This document shows, in pieces, positions 27,385 through 37,072 of a stretch of 64,000 nucleotides of DNA. Under the pieces are notes generated by a model that did no database searches, was not told where the DNA came from, and saw only the letters and a list, made by a program, of their open reading frames with translations. The first letter of the stretch is position 1. Each line of letters begins with the position of its first letter. Location of the stretch: NCBI GenBank assembly GCA_035798135.1, contig JAPFBR010000004.1, forward strand, positions 204,131 through 268,130, read 5' to 3'. Made by a program: the position numbers and the translations under genes. Source of the stretch: Sediminicola sp035798135. GTDB lineage: Bacteria; Bacteroidota; Bacteroidia; Flavobacteriales; Flavobacteriaceae.

Positions 27385-28455
27385 ATGAAGACTACTCCTA
27401 TGACTATTGGTATTACAGGCACAGGTTGTTACCTGCCAACTATTATAACTTCAAATGAGGATTTTGGCAATCATGAATTTCTCAATTCAGATGGTTCATC
27501 TTTCAACAGTCCCAATACGGTTATCATTGAAAAATTCAAGGGCATTACGGGGATTGAACAAAGACGTTATGCCGAACCCAACTTAAATACCTCGAATTTA
27601 GCTTTCCTGGCAGCGGAGAAGGCCATTGCTGATGCGGGAATCGACAAGGAAGAATTGGACTATATCATATTAGCCCACAATTTTGGAGATGTTGCACATG
27701 GACAGTCGCAAGGGGACACCCTCCCAAGTTTGGCAACAAGGGTTAAGCATCAACTCAGAATAAAAAATCCAAAATGTGTAGCCTATGACCTTTTATTCGG
27801 ATGTCCAGGATGGATAGAAGGTGTTATTCAGGCCAATGCATTTATAAAAAGTGGTATAGCCAAAAAATGTTTGGTAATTGGGGCAGAGACCTTATCCCGT
27901 ATCGTTGATAAATTCGATAGGGATTCCATGATCTATTCGGATGGTGCCGGCGCTACGATTATTGAGGCCAACGCCCAAGGAAACATCCTTTCGCACACTT
28001 CAGCTACCTACGCAAATGATGAAGCCTATTATTTGTTTTATGGGGATTCCTATTCACAAAATGAACCTTCAAAAACAAAGTACATTAAAATGCACGGCAG
28101 GAAGATCTACGAGTTTGCCGTGACACATGTACCCAACGCCATGCGTGACTGCTTGGACAAAAGTGGTGTTGGAATTGATGAGGTCAAAAAAATATTCATC
28201 CACCAAGCCAATGAAAAGATGGATGAGGCCATCGTAAAGAGATTCTACAGATCATATGGTCTTGAAGTGCCCAAGGACGTTATGCCCATGGTCATCAATC
28301 AGCTGGGGAACAGCTCCGTAGCCACTATCCCAACCCTGTATGATTTGGTCAGGAAGGGAAAAGTGGAAAATCAGGATATTAAAAAAGGAGATGTTGCTAT
28401 ATTTGCAAGCGTTGGCGCGGGAATGAACATAAACGCCTTCGTTTATAGATACTAG
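27385..28455 (+). CDS. 3-oxoacyl-ACP synthase III family protein (FabH-like ketosynthase)
   Basis: The 356-residue thiolase-fold enzyme has a complete FabH triad: Cys in LLFGCPGW, His in FIHQANEKM and Asn in LGNSSVATIP. It is longer than housekeeping FabH (about 320 residues), with extra residues after the N-terminal GTGCYLPTIITSN and around SYSQNEPSKT, placing it with accessory KAS III-like enzymes that condense unusual acyl chains. The start could also be the second Met, five codons in. A methyltransferase begins one base after its stop and a glycosyltransferase follows, so its product is probably a modified lipid or secondary metabolite. The substrate is unknown. Confidence 0.88.
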   Translation: MKTTPMTIGITGTGCYLPTIITSNEDFGNHEFLNSDGSSFNSPNTVIIEKFKGITGIEQRRYAEPNLNTSNLAFLAAEKAIADAGIDKEELDYIILAHNFGDVAHGQSQGDTLPSLATRVKHQLRIKNPKCVAYDLLFGCPGWIEGVIQANAFIKSGIAKKCLVIGAETLSRIVDKFDRDSMIYSDGAGATIIEANAQGNILSHTSATYANDEAYYLFYGDSYSQNEPSKTKYIKMHGRKIYEFAVTHVPNAMRDCLDKSGVGIDEVKKIFIHQANEKMDEAIVKRFYRSYGLEVPKDVMPMVINQLGNSSVATIPTLYDLVRKGKVENQDIKKGDVAIFASVGAGMNINAFVYRY

Positions 28456-28456
28456 C

Positions 28457-29005
28457 ATGTACGAAACCAATTTTCCAAATAAAAGATTCAAACATTCCGC
28501 TACATTTTTACAAAAACACATAAGTAAAGACCAATCTATTTTAGATCTTGGGGTTGAAAACCCTTTTACAAAAATCATGAAGGAGCACGGGTTTTCAGTA
28601 GAAAACACCCAAGGCGAAGATTTGGACCTCAATTTTTCATCGGTCCAGAATTCCACCGCCGAAGTGGTCACCGCCTTTGAAATATTTGAACACCTGTTGG
28701 CTCCCTTTAATGTATTGCGCGAAATAAAAGCAAACAAACTAGTAGCAAGTATTCCCTTACGCCTTTGGTTTTCAAATGCCTACAGAAGCAAGACGGACTC
28801 CTGGGACAGGCATTATCACGAATTTGAAGATTGGCAATTTGATTGGCTCTTGGAAAAGGCAGGATGGGAAATTAAGGACCGTGCCAAATGGACAAATCCC
28901 GTTAACAAACTAGGAATTAGACCCATATTAAGAAGTATCACCCCCCGTTATTATATTGTATATGCGGAAAGGAAAAATCTGAACGCACCTATAGAAAAGT
29001 CTTAA
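28457..29005 (+). CDS. Class I SAM-dependent methyltransferase-like protein
   Basis: The 182-residue protein has a methyltransferase outline: SILDLGVENPFTKIMKEHG as motif I (DLG present, later Gly residues weak), QGEDLDLNF, then TAFEIFEHLLAPFNVLREI, typical of the post-motif region, and KLVASIPLRLW. It is somewhat shorter than the usual 200-250 residues because the N-terminal helix is brief. It begins one base after the ketosynthase stop and is followed within seven bases by the glycosyltransferase. The methyl acceptor is unknown. Confidence 0.75.
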   Translation: MYETNFPNKRFKHSATFLQKHISKDQSILDLGVENPFTKIMKEHGFSVENTQGEDLDLNFSSVQNSTAEVVTAFEIFEHLLAPFNVLREIKANKLVASIPLRLWFSNAYRSKTDSWDRHYHEFEDWQFDWLLEKAGWEIKDRAKWTNPVNKLGIRPILRSITPRYYIVYAERKNLNAPIEKS

Positions 29006-29012
29006 ATTTCCT

Positions 29013-29867
29013 ATGAAATACAGTATCGTAATCCCTGCACATAATGAAGAAATCTATTTAAAGGACGCCTTGTCATCTGTGCTAAGGCAAACGCTAAGAC
29101 CAACAACGGTCATTGTGGTCAATGATAACTCCGATGATGCTACAGAAAGTATCATTGATGAGTTTTCGGCCAATGATCCAATGTTCCAAAAACTTAACAT
29201 TATTTCTTCACATCTCCATATGCCCGGCAGCAAGGTGGTCAATGCTTTTGAAAAGGGCCTGGAACAACTACAGGTAGATTATGATTTTATCGTAAAATTG
29301 GATGCCGATATTATTTTACCCGACCATTATTTTGAAAAAATAGCCGCTATTTTTAACAACCATCCAAATGTAGGTATTGCTGGAGGTTTTGCTTACGAAC
29401 AAAATTGGGATGGCGAATGGATTAGAAATCATCCCATGGACAATGATCATGTTAGAGGTGCATTCAAATCATACAAAAAGACTTGCTTTCAGGCCATGGG
29501 GGGACTTAGAAATGCCATGGGATGGGATACTGTGGATGAATTGCTCAGTAAATTTCACGGATTTGATATCCATACCGATGAAAGTCTGAAAGTGAAGCAT
29601 CTAAGACCTATAGGAAAAGCATATAACAAAAGGGCAAAATTACTTCAGGGCAAGGCCATGTATACAATGCGCTATGGTTTTCCCATCACCCTTATCGCAT
29701 CTTCAAAAATGGCTTGGAAACAGCGAAAGCTAAAGGCACTATTAGATAACCTAAGAGGCTATTTCTCAGCCAAAAAAGAGCAAGCCCCTTATTTGGTTAC
29801 AGAAAAAGAAGGCAGTTTTATTAGGGCTTTGAGATGGGAAAATATAAAAGGCAAACTCTTGGGATAG
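29013..29867 (+). CDS. Family 2 glycosyltransferase
   Basis: The 284-residue protein is a GT-A fold inverting glycosyltransferase. The N-terminal YSIVIPAHNEEIYLKDALSS and VIVVNDNSDDATESII bind the nucleotide sugar. KLDADIILPDHYFEKI carries the DxD metal site (about residues 96-98). There is no transmembrane segment at the C-terminus, only basic residues near 225-260, so it is cytoplasmic or peripheral. It is the last gene of the ketosynthase-methyltransferase-glycosyltransferase unit and probably adds a sugar to a lipid-like product. Neither donor nor acceptor is predictable. Confidence 0.88.
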   Translation: MKYSIVIPAHNEEIYLKDALSSVLRQTLRPTTVIVVNDNSDDATESIIDEFSANDPMFQKLNIISSHLHMPGSKVVNAFEKGLEQLQVDYDFIVKLDADIILPDHYFEKIAAIFNNHPNVGIAGGFAYEQNWDGEWIRNHPMDNDHVRGAFKSYKKTCFQAMGGLRNAMGWDTVDELLSKFHGFDIHTDESLKVKHLRPIGKAYNKRAKLLQGKAMYTMRYGFPITLIASSKMAWKQRKLKALLDNLRGYFSAKKEQAPYLVTEKEGSFIRALRWENIKGKLLG

Positions 29868-29942
29868 TTTGGCCTAATCCTCAATTTTGACTTCCAGAAC
29901 ATCATTGAGAAGCCAAAAGTTCTGTAAACCTTTCTCAACCTA

Positions 29943-31619
29943 TCATTCCAAAACCTCTACTATAGGTTTTCCTGTAGCTCCATTTGGGAATGCTATTCCC
30001 AATAAAGAAGCTATTGTAGGAGCAATATCAGGTATTTCGGTCTTGGCAAACGTACTTCCTTTTTTAATTCCCATCCCATAAAACAATAATGGGACATGCG
30101 TATCATAGGTAAAGCTGGAACCATGGGTGGAGCCTGTTTTGGAATACTGTACCGTTGCCGGCTTCAACACCAACAAAACATCTCCAGAACGCTTTTGATT
30201 GTAACCATTTTGTAGCATATAAGGAATTCCCTTCGTGTACTCCTTTTGCCACATTTGATAAGCGGTATATGCCCGTTCAACCCCATCATATCCAAGCATT
30301 TCAATAGCTATGGTTTCCTGTACATTTTCCAAGCTTAAATCCAAGCCTTTGATTACTGCATGATTTAAGAATATTTGGCTGTTAGATATATTCTTAATTA
30401 TATCCTTGCTTCCAAAGGTATACTCCACAAATTTGTTTAGTTTGTTTTGCATGTCCGTGGATTGAATATATCCCGCAGGTATTTTTTGATCTTTCAGATA
30501 TGCGGGTACCTCATTCGCCCCATGATCAGAGGTTAGGAAAACGGTATATTCCCCTTTTCCAACTTTTTTATCCAAAGTCTTAAGGAGTCGTTCCAAATCC
30601 AGATCCAACCGAATGTAAGTATCTTGCACTTCTTTGGAATTTACTCCATACATGTGCCCAACATAATCTGTACTTGAAAAACTTACCGCTAAAAAATCTG
30701 TGATTGCATCCTCCCCTAATTTTTCGCCATCCAAGGCAGCCAAGGCAAAATCTGTGGTAATACTATTCCCAAAGGGAGTCGATTTCAACAAGCTATATTT
30801 TCCATTAGCATCCCAAAGAAGTGGCAAATTATGGGGAAAGGCAGTAGTTGTCTCTCCATTAAACATTCCTTCATAAGGATTACTATCCGTTCCACTTTCC
30901 AAATAAGTAGCTATATCCTTTAAAGTATTCCATGGTTTTTTATAATCCTCCACTATAGTTGAGGCATTGAAATCCATTACCCATTTAGGCAACTGATCCA
31001 TATAATATGTACTGCTTATCCAACTTCCTTCTTCTTCACCATGCATCCAATATGCCGCATTAGCGGTATGGCCCCCGGGTAATACTGCTCCCCTATCTTT
31101 TAAGGAAATTGCTATTACCTTACCCCGCATTTGAGTATGCAATCTCAATTCATCGGTTATGGTTGTGGTATTCATCCTTTGTGGTGACATCTTTCCCGCA
31201 TCGTTCATGGTCCCCACTGAGGCGTAATCCTCATCGCCCACACAATACACACTCTTACCAGAGTCATTGTCGTACCAATCATTCCCAATTATACCATGCA
31301 TGGATGGCGTAGATCCCGTATAAACAGAGGCATGACCCGGCCCGGTATATGTAGGAACATAATTAAAGTGGTTGTTTTTACAGTTAAACCCCTCATTGGC
31401 AAGGCGTTTAAATCCTCCGTCTCCAAAATGGTCCCAAAAACGAGTCAAATAATCATATCGCATTTGATCAACGACCAAACCTACCACCAATTTTGGCTTC
31501 TCTTGAAGGGATAATATATTTTGCGCTTTAGAATTACTTCTTTTTTGGGCTTTCGCTATTGAAGGGATACTTGCTATCAGAAAAAGGAAAACAAATGGTA
31601 ATAGTTTAGTTTTATTCAT
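29943..31619 (-). CDS. PafA-like alkaline phosphatase
   Basis: The 558-residue exported protein has a signal peptide (cleavage near IAKAQ, residue 25). It has the alkaline-phosphatase-superfamily fold in its PafA version: VVDQMRYDYLTRFW (first metal Asp), the nucleophile region PTYTGPGHASVYTG (probable Thr92), GNDWYDN (Asn), the KxR pair in SLKDRGAVLPGGHTANAAYW, FSSTDYVGHMYG, and VFLTSDHGANEVP for the remaining metal ligands. PafA enzymes release phosphate from organic phosphomonoesters in the periplasm of Bacteroidetes. It is a single gene, divergent from the mla pair. No obvious Pho-type site is visible. Confidence 0.9.
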   Translation of the reverse strand: MNKTKLLPFVFLFLIASIPSIAKAQKRSNSKAQNILSLQEKPKLVVGLVVDQMRYDYLTRFWDHFGDGGFKRLANEGFNCKNNHFNYVPTYTGPGHASVYTGSTPSMHGIIGNDWYDNDSGKSVYCVGDEDYASVGTMNDAGKMSPQRMNTTTITDELRLHTQMRGKVIAISLKDRGAVLPGGHTANAAYWMHGEEEGSWISSTYYMDQLPKWVMDFNASTIVEDYKKPWNTLKDIATYLESGTDSNPYEGMFNGETTTAFPHNLPLLWDANGKYSLLKSTPFGNSITTDFALAALDGEKLGEDAITDFLAVSFSSTDYVGHMYGVNSKEVQDTYIRLDLDLERLLKTLDKKVGKGEYTVFLTSDHGANEVPAYLKDQKIPAGYIQSTDMQNKLNKFVEYTFGSKDIIKNISNSQIFLNHAVIKGLDLSLENVQETIAIEMLGYDGVERAYTAYQMWQKEYTKGIPYMLQNGYNQKRSGDVLLVLKPATVQYSKTGSTHGSSFTYDTHVPLLFYGMGIKKGSTFAKTEIPDIAPTIASLLGIAFPNGATGKPIVEVLE

Positions 31620-31732
31620 GCTTAAAATCTTAAAGCCGCTAAATTAAATAAATAAATGCCTTAAAAAGGTAATTGAAGCTTAAATGAAAGCTAATATTCC
31701 TATTTTTACAGCTAGAAGTCTATTTATATTAC

Positions 31733-32470
31733 ATGAACTACCTTGCATCTATTGGCAGCTATTTTATAATGATTAGGGAGGTTTTCAAAAAACCAACAAA
31801 GTGGCACATCATGAAGTCCCTCATCTTAAAGGAGATAGACGAATTGATTTATGGATCTTTGGGAATAATAATCTTTATTTCCTTTTTCATCGGCGGGGTG
31901 GTCGCCATCCAAACAGCCCTGAACATTACAAATCCATTCATACCCCGGAACTTAATTGGTTTTGCGACAAGACAGTCGGTAATTTTGGAATTTGCACCAA
32001 CCTTTACCTCCATAATAATGGCAGGTAAAGTAGGCTCTTATATCACCTCCAGTATAGGGACTATGAGGGTTACGGAGCAAATCGATGCCCTGGAAGTAAT
32101 GGGAGTCAATTCCCTAAACTACTTGGTCTTTCCAAAAATCATTGCTTTATTGCTGTATCCATTTGCCATTGCCATAGCTATGTATGTAGGTATTTTCGGT
32201 GGCTGGGTTGCCGGTGTCTTTGGAGGGTTTAGTTCAAGTGCTGATTTTGTAGAGGGACTGCAATTGGACTTTATTCCATTCCATGTTGCTTATTCCTTTA
32301 TTAAAACGATGGTATTTGCATTTATTATTGCTACCATCCCTTCATTTCATGGGTATTATATGAAAGGGGGGGCTTTAGAGGTTGGAAAAGCCAGTACCAC
32401 AGCCTTTGTGTGGACAAGTGTTACGATTATCATCGTCAATTACCTGCTAACCCAATTACTACTAGGATAA
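31733..32470 (+). CDS. MlaE-type ABC transporter permease
   Basis: The 245-residue inner-membrane permease belongs to the MlaE/YrbE family, which moves phospholipids between membranes. It has about five helices; diagnostic stretches are IGGVVAIQTALNI, VILEFAPTFTSIIMAGKVGS, and IGTMRVTEQIDALEVMGVNSLNYL. The stop TAA overlaps the ATG of the ATPase gene (TAATG), so the two are translationally coupled. An MlaD-type substrate-binding gene is not next to it; in flavobacteria it often lies elsewhere. Confidence 0.93.
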   Translation: MNYLASIGSYFIMIREVFKKPTKWHIMKSLILKEIDELIYGSLGIIIFISFFIGGVVAIQTALNITNPFIPRNLIGFATRQSVILEFAPTFTSIIMAGKVGSYITSSIGTMRVTEQIDALEVMGVNSLNYLVFPKIIALLLYPFAIAIAMYVGIFGGWVAGVFGGFSSSADFVEGLQLDFIPFHVAYSFIKTMVFAFIIATIPSFHGYYMKGGALEVGKASTTAFVWTSVTIIIVNYLLTQLLLG

Positions 32471-33237
32471 TGATAGAAGTAAACGACATATACAAGTCAT
32501 TTGGCGATTCAGAAGTCCTTAAAGGAATCACCACCAAATTTGAAAAAGGCAAGACCAATTTGATCATTGGACAATCTGGTTCTGGAAAGACAGTTTTCAT
32601 AAAATGCCTTTTGGGACTCTTTACTCCAGACAAGGGCACCATAAACTACGACGGAAAGGTGTATTCCAAACTCTCAGGGGACGAGCAGCGAGCTTTACGG
32701 CAAGAGATGGGAATGGTATTTCAAGGAAGTGCCTTGTTCGATTCCATGACCGTAGAAGGCAATGTTATGTTTCCCTTGGATATGTTCACCAAACAATCCA
32801 AATCTGAAATGCAGGATCGGGTAGATATGGTATTAAAGAGGGTCAACCTCATTGGTGCACACCACAAGTTGCCTTCGGAAATATCAGGAGGGATGCAAAA
32901 AAGGGTGGCCATAGCTAGGGCTATTGTTATGAACCCAAAATTTCTTTTCTGCGATGAGCCAAATTCTGGCCTTGATCCCAAGACGGCGATTATGATAGAC
33001 AACCTCATCATGGAAATTACGGAGGAATATGATATTACGACCGTCATAAACACCCATGACATGAATTCTGTAATGGAAATTGGGAAGAAGATATTGTTCC
33101 TTAAAAACGGTTACAAGGAATGGGAAGGCACCAACAAGGAAATCTTTAAAACAGACAATGAGGCTGTGACCGACTTTGTATACTCTTCTGAACTTTTTAA
33201 AAAGGTAAGACAGATGTATATAGAGGAGCGAAATTAA
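32470..33237 (+). CDS. MlaF-type ABC transporter ATPase
   Basis: The start at 32470 (MIEVNDIYKSFGDSEVLKG) gives 255 residues; the frame is open further upstream, but that part overlaps the permease gene and lacks ABC features. Walker A is IIGQSGSGKTV, the signature is SGGMQKRVAIARAI, Walker B is FLFCDEPNSGLDP, and the switch His is NTHDM. The order and pairing with the MlaE-type permease define an Mla/Mkl lipid transporter. The stop overlaps the convergent DUF389 gene by 4 bp. Confidence 0.95.
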   Translation: MIEVNDIYKSFGDSEVLKGITTKFEKGKTNLIIGQSGSGKTVFIKCLLGLFTPDKGTINYDGKVYSKLSGDEQRALRQEMGMVFQGSALFDSMTVEGNVMFPLDMFTKQSKSEMQDRVDMVLKRVNLIGAHHKLPSEISGGMQKRVAIARAIVMNPKFLFCDEPNSGLDPKTAIMIDNLIMEITEEYDITTVINTHDMNSVMEIGKKILFLKNGYKEWEGTNKEIFKTDNEAVTDFVYSSELFKKVRQMYIEERN

Positions 33238-34694
33238 TTACTGGCTTCCTTCACTTGTATCTTAGCATTCTTCAATCGCAACTTCAACCAGTCGTTCAGT
33301 TTTTTAGTATCGGCAGCAACCTGGGATGATTTGGTCCCGTTTTTCCACTTTACCTCAAAAATCGGTATGGTATCAAGCTTGTTGAAATCAGTAGTTATGG
33401 TATAACTAAAACCCATACTTGCTAAATTTTCATAGTTGGTCTTGGCCTCTGCACTGATCTCTTCAAAAGGTATCTGCTGTGAGGCAAGTTTACTGACCTT
33501 CATAAGTTCACCTTCCAGGACCTTTATTTGTGCATCCTTATTCTGTAATTCATTTTTCTTGGACTCATAAAGTTCACTGATGTACTTCATTTGGTCCTGA
33601 ACTTCGTTGTTCCCTTGGACCACTTTAAGTTCTGTATTCTTTAGCTTTGGATAATCTTTCATTTGGGCTGCCCAAGTCGCTATTACGTTGTCTGGCACGG
33701 TCTCATTTCCCATAAAAACCACCTCAATTTTGGGGTCTTTTCCTTTATTGTATTCCATGGTAGTCAGATTGTCCAAAAATCTGCCCTCACCCTTAAATTT
33801 GTAAGGTGCTATCTTTTCGACAACAAACTGGTCGGCATCTTTTCGGAACAAGGATTTCTGCAAGGCATTATAGAACGTAATACTCGCCGGGATCATGACC
33901 AGAATTGCCACAACGGATGCTATCCTCGCAATTAATCTTCTTCTATGTGAATTAACATATCGCACCATGGGAAAACGCAACAGGCGAATGACCAAAAAAG
34001 TGGCCAGACCAATAAAAATAGTATTGATGGTAAACAGGTACATCGCCCCATAGGCGAAGGCGAAATTACCTATGGCAAGTCCAAATCCGACAGTACACAG
34101 AGGTGGCATAAGTGCAGTGGCAATGGCCACCCCAAAAATAACACTGGCTATGGTCCCCTTTTTTGCCCTGGCGATTACAAGGGCCAATCCACCAAAAAAG
34201 GCGATCAACACATCCCTAATATCTGGTTCGGTTCGGGCCAGGAGCTCCGAAGATTGATCCTTTAAAGGAAAAAAATAGAAAAATAAGAATGCCGTGATGA
34301 CACTGAGCACAACCATTACACCAAAATTCTTCAACGACCTTCTCAGGGTATCTATATCATTGATGGCCAATGACAGTCCCATACCCAAGATGGGGCCCAT
34401 CAGTGGCGAAATTAACATGGCACCAATTACAACAGCCGTAGAATTTGCATTCAGGCCAACCGAAGCAATAAATATGGAGCAAATCAAAATCCAAGACGTA
34501 TGCCCCTTAAAAGGAATATCGGCTATTATGGAGTCCTTGGTAGCTTCCTGATCTGTATTGTTACGGATATCCAAAAGTTCGGATAAAAACTTTTTGGAAC
34601 TTTCCAACAGCCCTTGAAAGTCCTTTTTTACTTCCTTGCCGCTATCGTCACCACCAGTTGGGGTAATAGTATCTTGCTTAATATTTTCGCTCAT
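33234..34694 (-). CDS. DUF389 membrane protein (TIGR00341 type)
   Basis: The 486-residue protein has a short cytoplasmic N-terminus, then 6-7 membrane helices (about residues 65-280) with the DUF389 signatures NANSTAVVIGAMLISPLMGPI and FFGGLALVIARAKKGTIASV and VAIATALMPPLCTVGFGLA. A C-terminal soluble part (about 280-486) includes a coiled-coil stretch (YESKKNELQNKDAQIKVLEG). The function is unknown; the membrane core looks transporter-like. It lies two bases from manC on the same strand, but no link with mannose metabolism is evident. Confidence 0.88.
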   Translation of the reverse strand: MSENIKQDTITPTGGDDSGKEVKKDFQGLLESSKKFLSELLDIRNNTDQEATKDSIIADIPFKGHTSWILICSIFIASVGLNANSTAVVIGAMLISPLMGPILGMGLSLAINDIDTLRRSLKNFGVMVVLSVITAFLFFYFFPLKDQSSELLARTEPDIRDVLIAFFGGLALVIARAKKGTIASVIFGVAIATALMPPLCTVGFGLAIGNFAFAYGAMYLFTINTIFIGLATFLVIRLLRFPMVRYVNSHRRRLIARIASVVAILVMIPASITFYNALQKSLFRKDADQFVVEKIAPYKFKGEGRFLDNLTTMEYNKGKDPKIEVVFMGNETVPDNVIATWAAQMKDYPKLKNTELKVVQGNNEVQDQMKYISELYESKKNELQNKDAQIKVLEGELMKVSKLASQQIPFEEISAEAKTNYENLASMGFSYTITTDFNKLDTIPIFEVKWKNGTKSSQVAADTKKLNDWLKLRLKNAKIQVKEASN

Positions 34695-34696
34695 AA

Positions 34697-35776
34697 TTAG
34701 GCATGCTGGTCGCCAAACTTTTCCTTGACGGTATTCAATACTTTTTTAATATCCTGTTCCTTTGATTTTGGATATATCAGGAGCACTTCTTCCTTATCAA
34801 CAATAATGTAGTCATTCAAACCATCAACAACAACAATCTTATCCTTTGGAGTACGAATCATATTGCCATTGGCATCCTGGGCAATTACTTTGCTATTAAC
34901 AACGGCATTATTATTAACATCCTTATCCAGTTTATCATACAGGGAACCCCAGGTACCCAAATCGTTCCAATCAAAGGTGGCAGGCAAAACATAAATAGCT
35001 TTGGACTGTTCTAAGATAGCATAATCTATCGAGATGTTTTCTGCCTTCCCGTAATTCTCCTGAATAAAGGCACGCTCACCTTCTGTGTTGTAAATAGGCA
35101 TTCCGTCCGCAAATAATTTAAATTGTGAAGGCTGAAATGCTTTGAAAGCCTTGACGATCGTGGCAACGCTCCACATAAAAATCCCCCCATTCCATAAGAA
35201 ATTACCCTGTGCCAAAAATTCTTTCGCCGTTTCATAATCGGGTTTTTCCCTGAATTGATCCACTTTCTTAAGAGCATCAGTATTACCTTTTTGAAACTCA
35301 ATATATCCAAATCCTGTATTTGGAAATGTTGGCTTAATACCTAGGGTGCAAAGGACCTCTTCCCTTTCACATTTATCAAAGCACATTTTTACATCCCTTG
35401 CAAAAGCATCTTCATCTTCTATCCAATGATCACTTGGCGCAACGATCATAACGGCATTGGGATTCATTTTCTGGATCTTAAGGGACGCATATAGGATACA
35501 AGGTGCCGTATTTCTCATTGCCGGCTCTAGAACAACCTGGTCTTGCTTTACCAATGGCAATTGCTCTAACACGAGATCGTTATAACGCTCATTGGTCAAG
35601 ATCAATATATTTTCTGTAGGTATAAATTTGTTCAAGCGTTTGAACGTCTTTTGGATAAGGGTATCCCCTGTTCCAAGCATATCATGAAATTGTTTTGGAT
35701 AATCAGAGGTACTGATGGGCCAAAATCTAGATCCTACACCTCCCGCCATTAATATGGCATAATAATTCTTGTTCAT
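34697..35776 (-). CDS. manC: Mannose-1-phosphate guanylyltransferase
   Basis: The 359-residue enzyme makes GDP-mannose for polysaccharides and glycoproteins. The pyrophosphorylase loop is MAGGVGSRFWPISTSDYPKQF, followed by APSDHWI and GYIEFQKG; the FREKPDYETAKEF and FLWNGGIFMW motifs complete the active site, and TFDWNDLGTWGSLY ends the catalytic part. It lacks the C-terminal phosphomannose isomerase domain of long ManC forms, the usual situation in Bacteroidetes. The start at 35776 is chosen because the longer frame begins with TTG. The SprT-like gene ends 12 bases upstream of it. Confidence 0.95.
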   Translation of the reverse strand: MNKNYYAILMAGGVGSRFWPISTSDYPKQFHDMLGTGDTLIQKTFKRLNKFIPTENILILTNERYNDLVLEQLPLVKQDQVVLEPAMRNTAPCILYASLKIQKMNPNAVMIVAPSDHWIEDEDAFARDVKMCFDKCEREEVLCTLGIKPTFPNTGFGYIEFQKGNTDALKKVDQFREKPDYETAKEFLAQGNFLWNGGIFMWSVATIVKAFKAFQPSQFKLFADGMPIYNTEGERAFIQENYGKAENISIDYAILEQSKAIYVLPATFDWNDLGTWGSLYDKLDKDVNNNAVVNSKVIAQDANGNMIRTPKDKIVVVDGLNDYIIVDKEEVLLIYPKSKEQDIKKVLNTVKEKFGDQHA

Positions 35777-35788
35777 GGTCAATTATTT

Positions 35789-36391
35789 TTAATCTGTGAT
35801 CAATTCAACCTCTGCATTGGGCTGAAATATAAATACTTTTCCTGTGGCTATCTCAATACACTCGTACCGCTTCACCCTTTTGTTCCCTTTCTTGAACAGC
35901 TTGCCATTATAGATCCTAAAAACACTCCCAAAGGGCAGCTCAAACACGTAGGAGTTCTCCTTATTTTGAATATCAAACTGTTTTAAAGCAATGGATAATT
36001 TAGTATCGGTATCACTACTTGCTTTTGGGTTTTTAAAATGATTGGCCAATAAAGGCAAGAGCTTTGATGGAAATATTTCGGGCCTAATAAAGGGCAACAT
36101 CAAATATTGAAAAGTCCTTTTCCACTCTATCCCATGGGGCAATATCCGCCTACCATATTTTTCAAAAGCCACCAAATGAGCTATTTCATGAACCAAGGTT
36201 ATCAAAAAGCGATACTTGTTCAGGGAGGAGTTTACCGTAATATGGTGCAACCCATTGGGCAGTCTTCTGTAATCCCCATGCCTGGTGACGCGCTCATTTA
36301 CAATTTTAAGATGCACCCCGTTCTCCTTGATCAAAACCATACAAGGTTCAAGCGCTCTTTCCGGGAGGTATTTTTTTAAAACTTCATTCAT
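35789..36391 (-). CDS. SprT-like zinc metalloprotease domain protein
   Basis: The 200-residue protein has a SprT-like core with the zinc motif LVHEIAHLVAFEKYG (HExxH) near residue 64, followed by HGIEWKRTFQYLM with a further His. The C-terminal part (about 150-200) resembles a degenerate zinc-ribbon, but the usual Cys pairs are reduced to one Cys (KRYECIEIA), so metal binding there is doubtful. Family members such as SPRTN act on DNA-protein crosslinks, but bacterial short forms are uncharacterised. It is tightly packed with the SDR gene, their ends one base apart. Confidence 0.85.
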   Translation of the reverse strand: MNEVLKKYLPERALEPCMVLIKENGVHLKIVNERVTRHGDYRRLPNGLHHITVNSSLNKYRFLITLVHEIAHLVAFEKYGRRILPHGIEWKRTFQYLMLPFIRPEIFPSKLLPLLANHFKNPKASSDTDTKLSIALKQFDIQNKENSYVFELPFGSVFRIYNGKLFKKGNKRVKRYECIEIATGKVFIFQPNAEVELITD

Positions 36392-37072
36392 TTAAGGGGT
36401 ACTGTTGGATACCTGTAGTACTTTTCCATTGTATAGTTTATGTCCAGATAAGGCAAATTCTTTTATGTAAGTAGCCATTTCAAGGGCGGTAACAGGCGCT
36501 TGATAGCCTGGGAAAGCCTCTTCCAACATTTCTGTTTGAACAGCACCCAAAGCCAATACGTTAAATGAGGGACCGTTTTCCTTAAATTCCTCTGCCCATA
36601 ATTCTGTCAAAGTGATCACGGCTCCTTTACTAGAACTATAAGCGGCCAAACCGGGAAATTTTGCGCTGCCCTGTACACCTCCCATAGAACTAATGGTAAC
36701 CACGTGTCCATTTTTGGACATATGGGGAATGACACTCTGGGTGATATGGGCCACCCCAAAAACATTCACCCTATAGACTTCTTGAAACTCGTCCATATCC
36801 GATTCCAAAAATGGTTTGTTCATTAATTTACCGGCATTGTTTATTAGGACATCCACGGAGGACCAATGTTCAGCAATAAAGTCTACCATTGTTTTAATAT
36901 CCGCCTTTTTGGAGATATCAAAGGGAAAGCTTGTAATATTTTTATGACTAAGTTCTCGTATGGGCTTTTCATTTCTGGACAGCGCCAGTACCTGATGGCC
37001 CTCATTGGCAAAAAGCTGTGCCATTTCAAAACCAATGCCCCTACTGGAACCTGTAATTATGATATTTGACAT
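36392..37072 (-). CDS. Short-chain dehydrogenase/reductase
   Basis: The 226-residue protein is a complete classical SDR: cofactor loop ITGSSRGIGFEMA, LINNAGKLM, the catalytic Ser in TISSMGG, and YSSSKGA as YxxxK. The proline-glycine C-terminal part is short. The substrate cannot be told. The start overlaps the stop of the M28 peptidase gene by one base, and its stop is next to the SprT-like start, so it is in a tightly packed run with unrelated neighbours. Confidence 0.92.
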   Translation of the reverse strand: MSNIIITGSSRGIGFEMAQLFANEGHQVLALSRNEKPIRELSHKNITSFPFDISKKADIKTMVDFIAEHWSSVDVLINNAGKLMNKPFLESDMDEFQEVYRVNVFGVAHITQSVIPHMSKNGHVVTISSMGGVQGSAKFPGLAAYSSSKGAVITLTELWAEEFKENGPSFNVLALGAVQTEMLEEAFPGYQAPVTALEMATYIKEFALSGHKLYNGKVLQVSNSTP

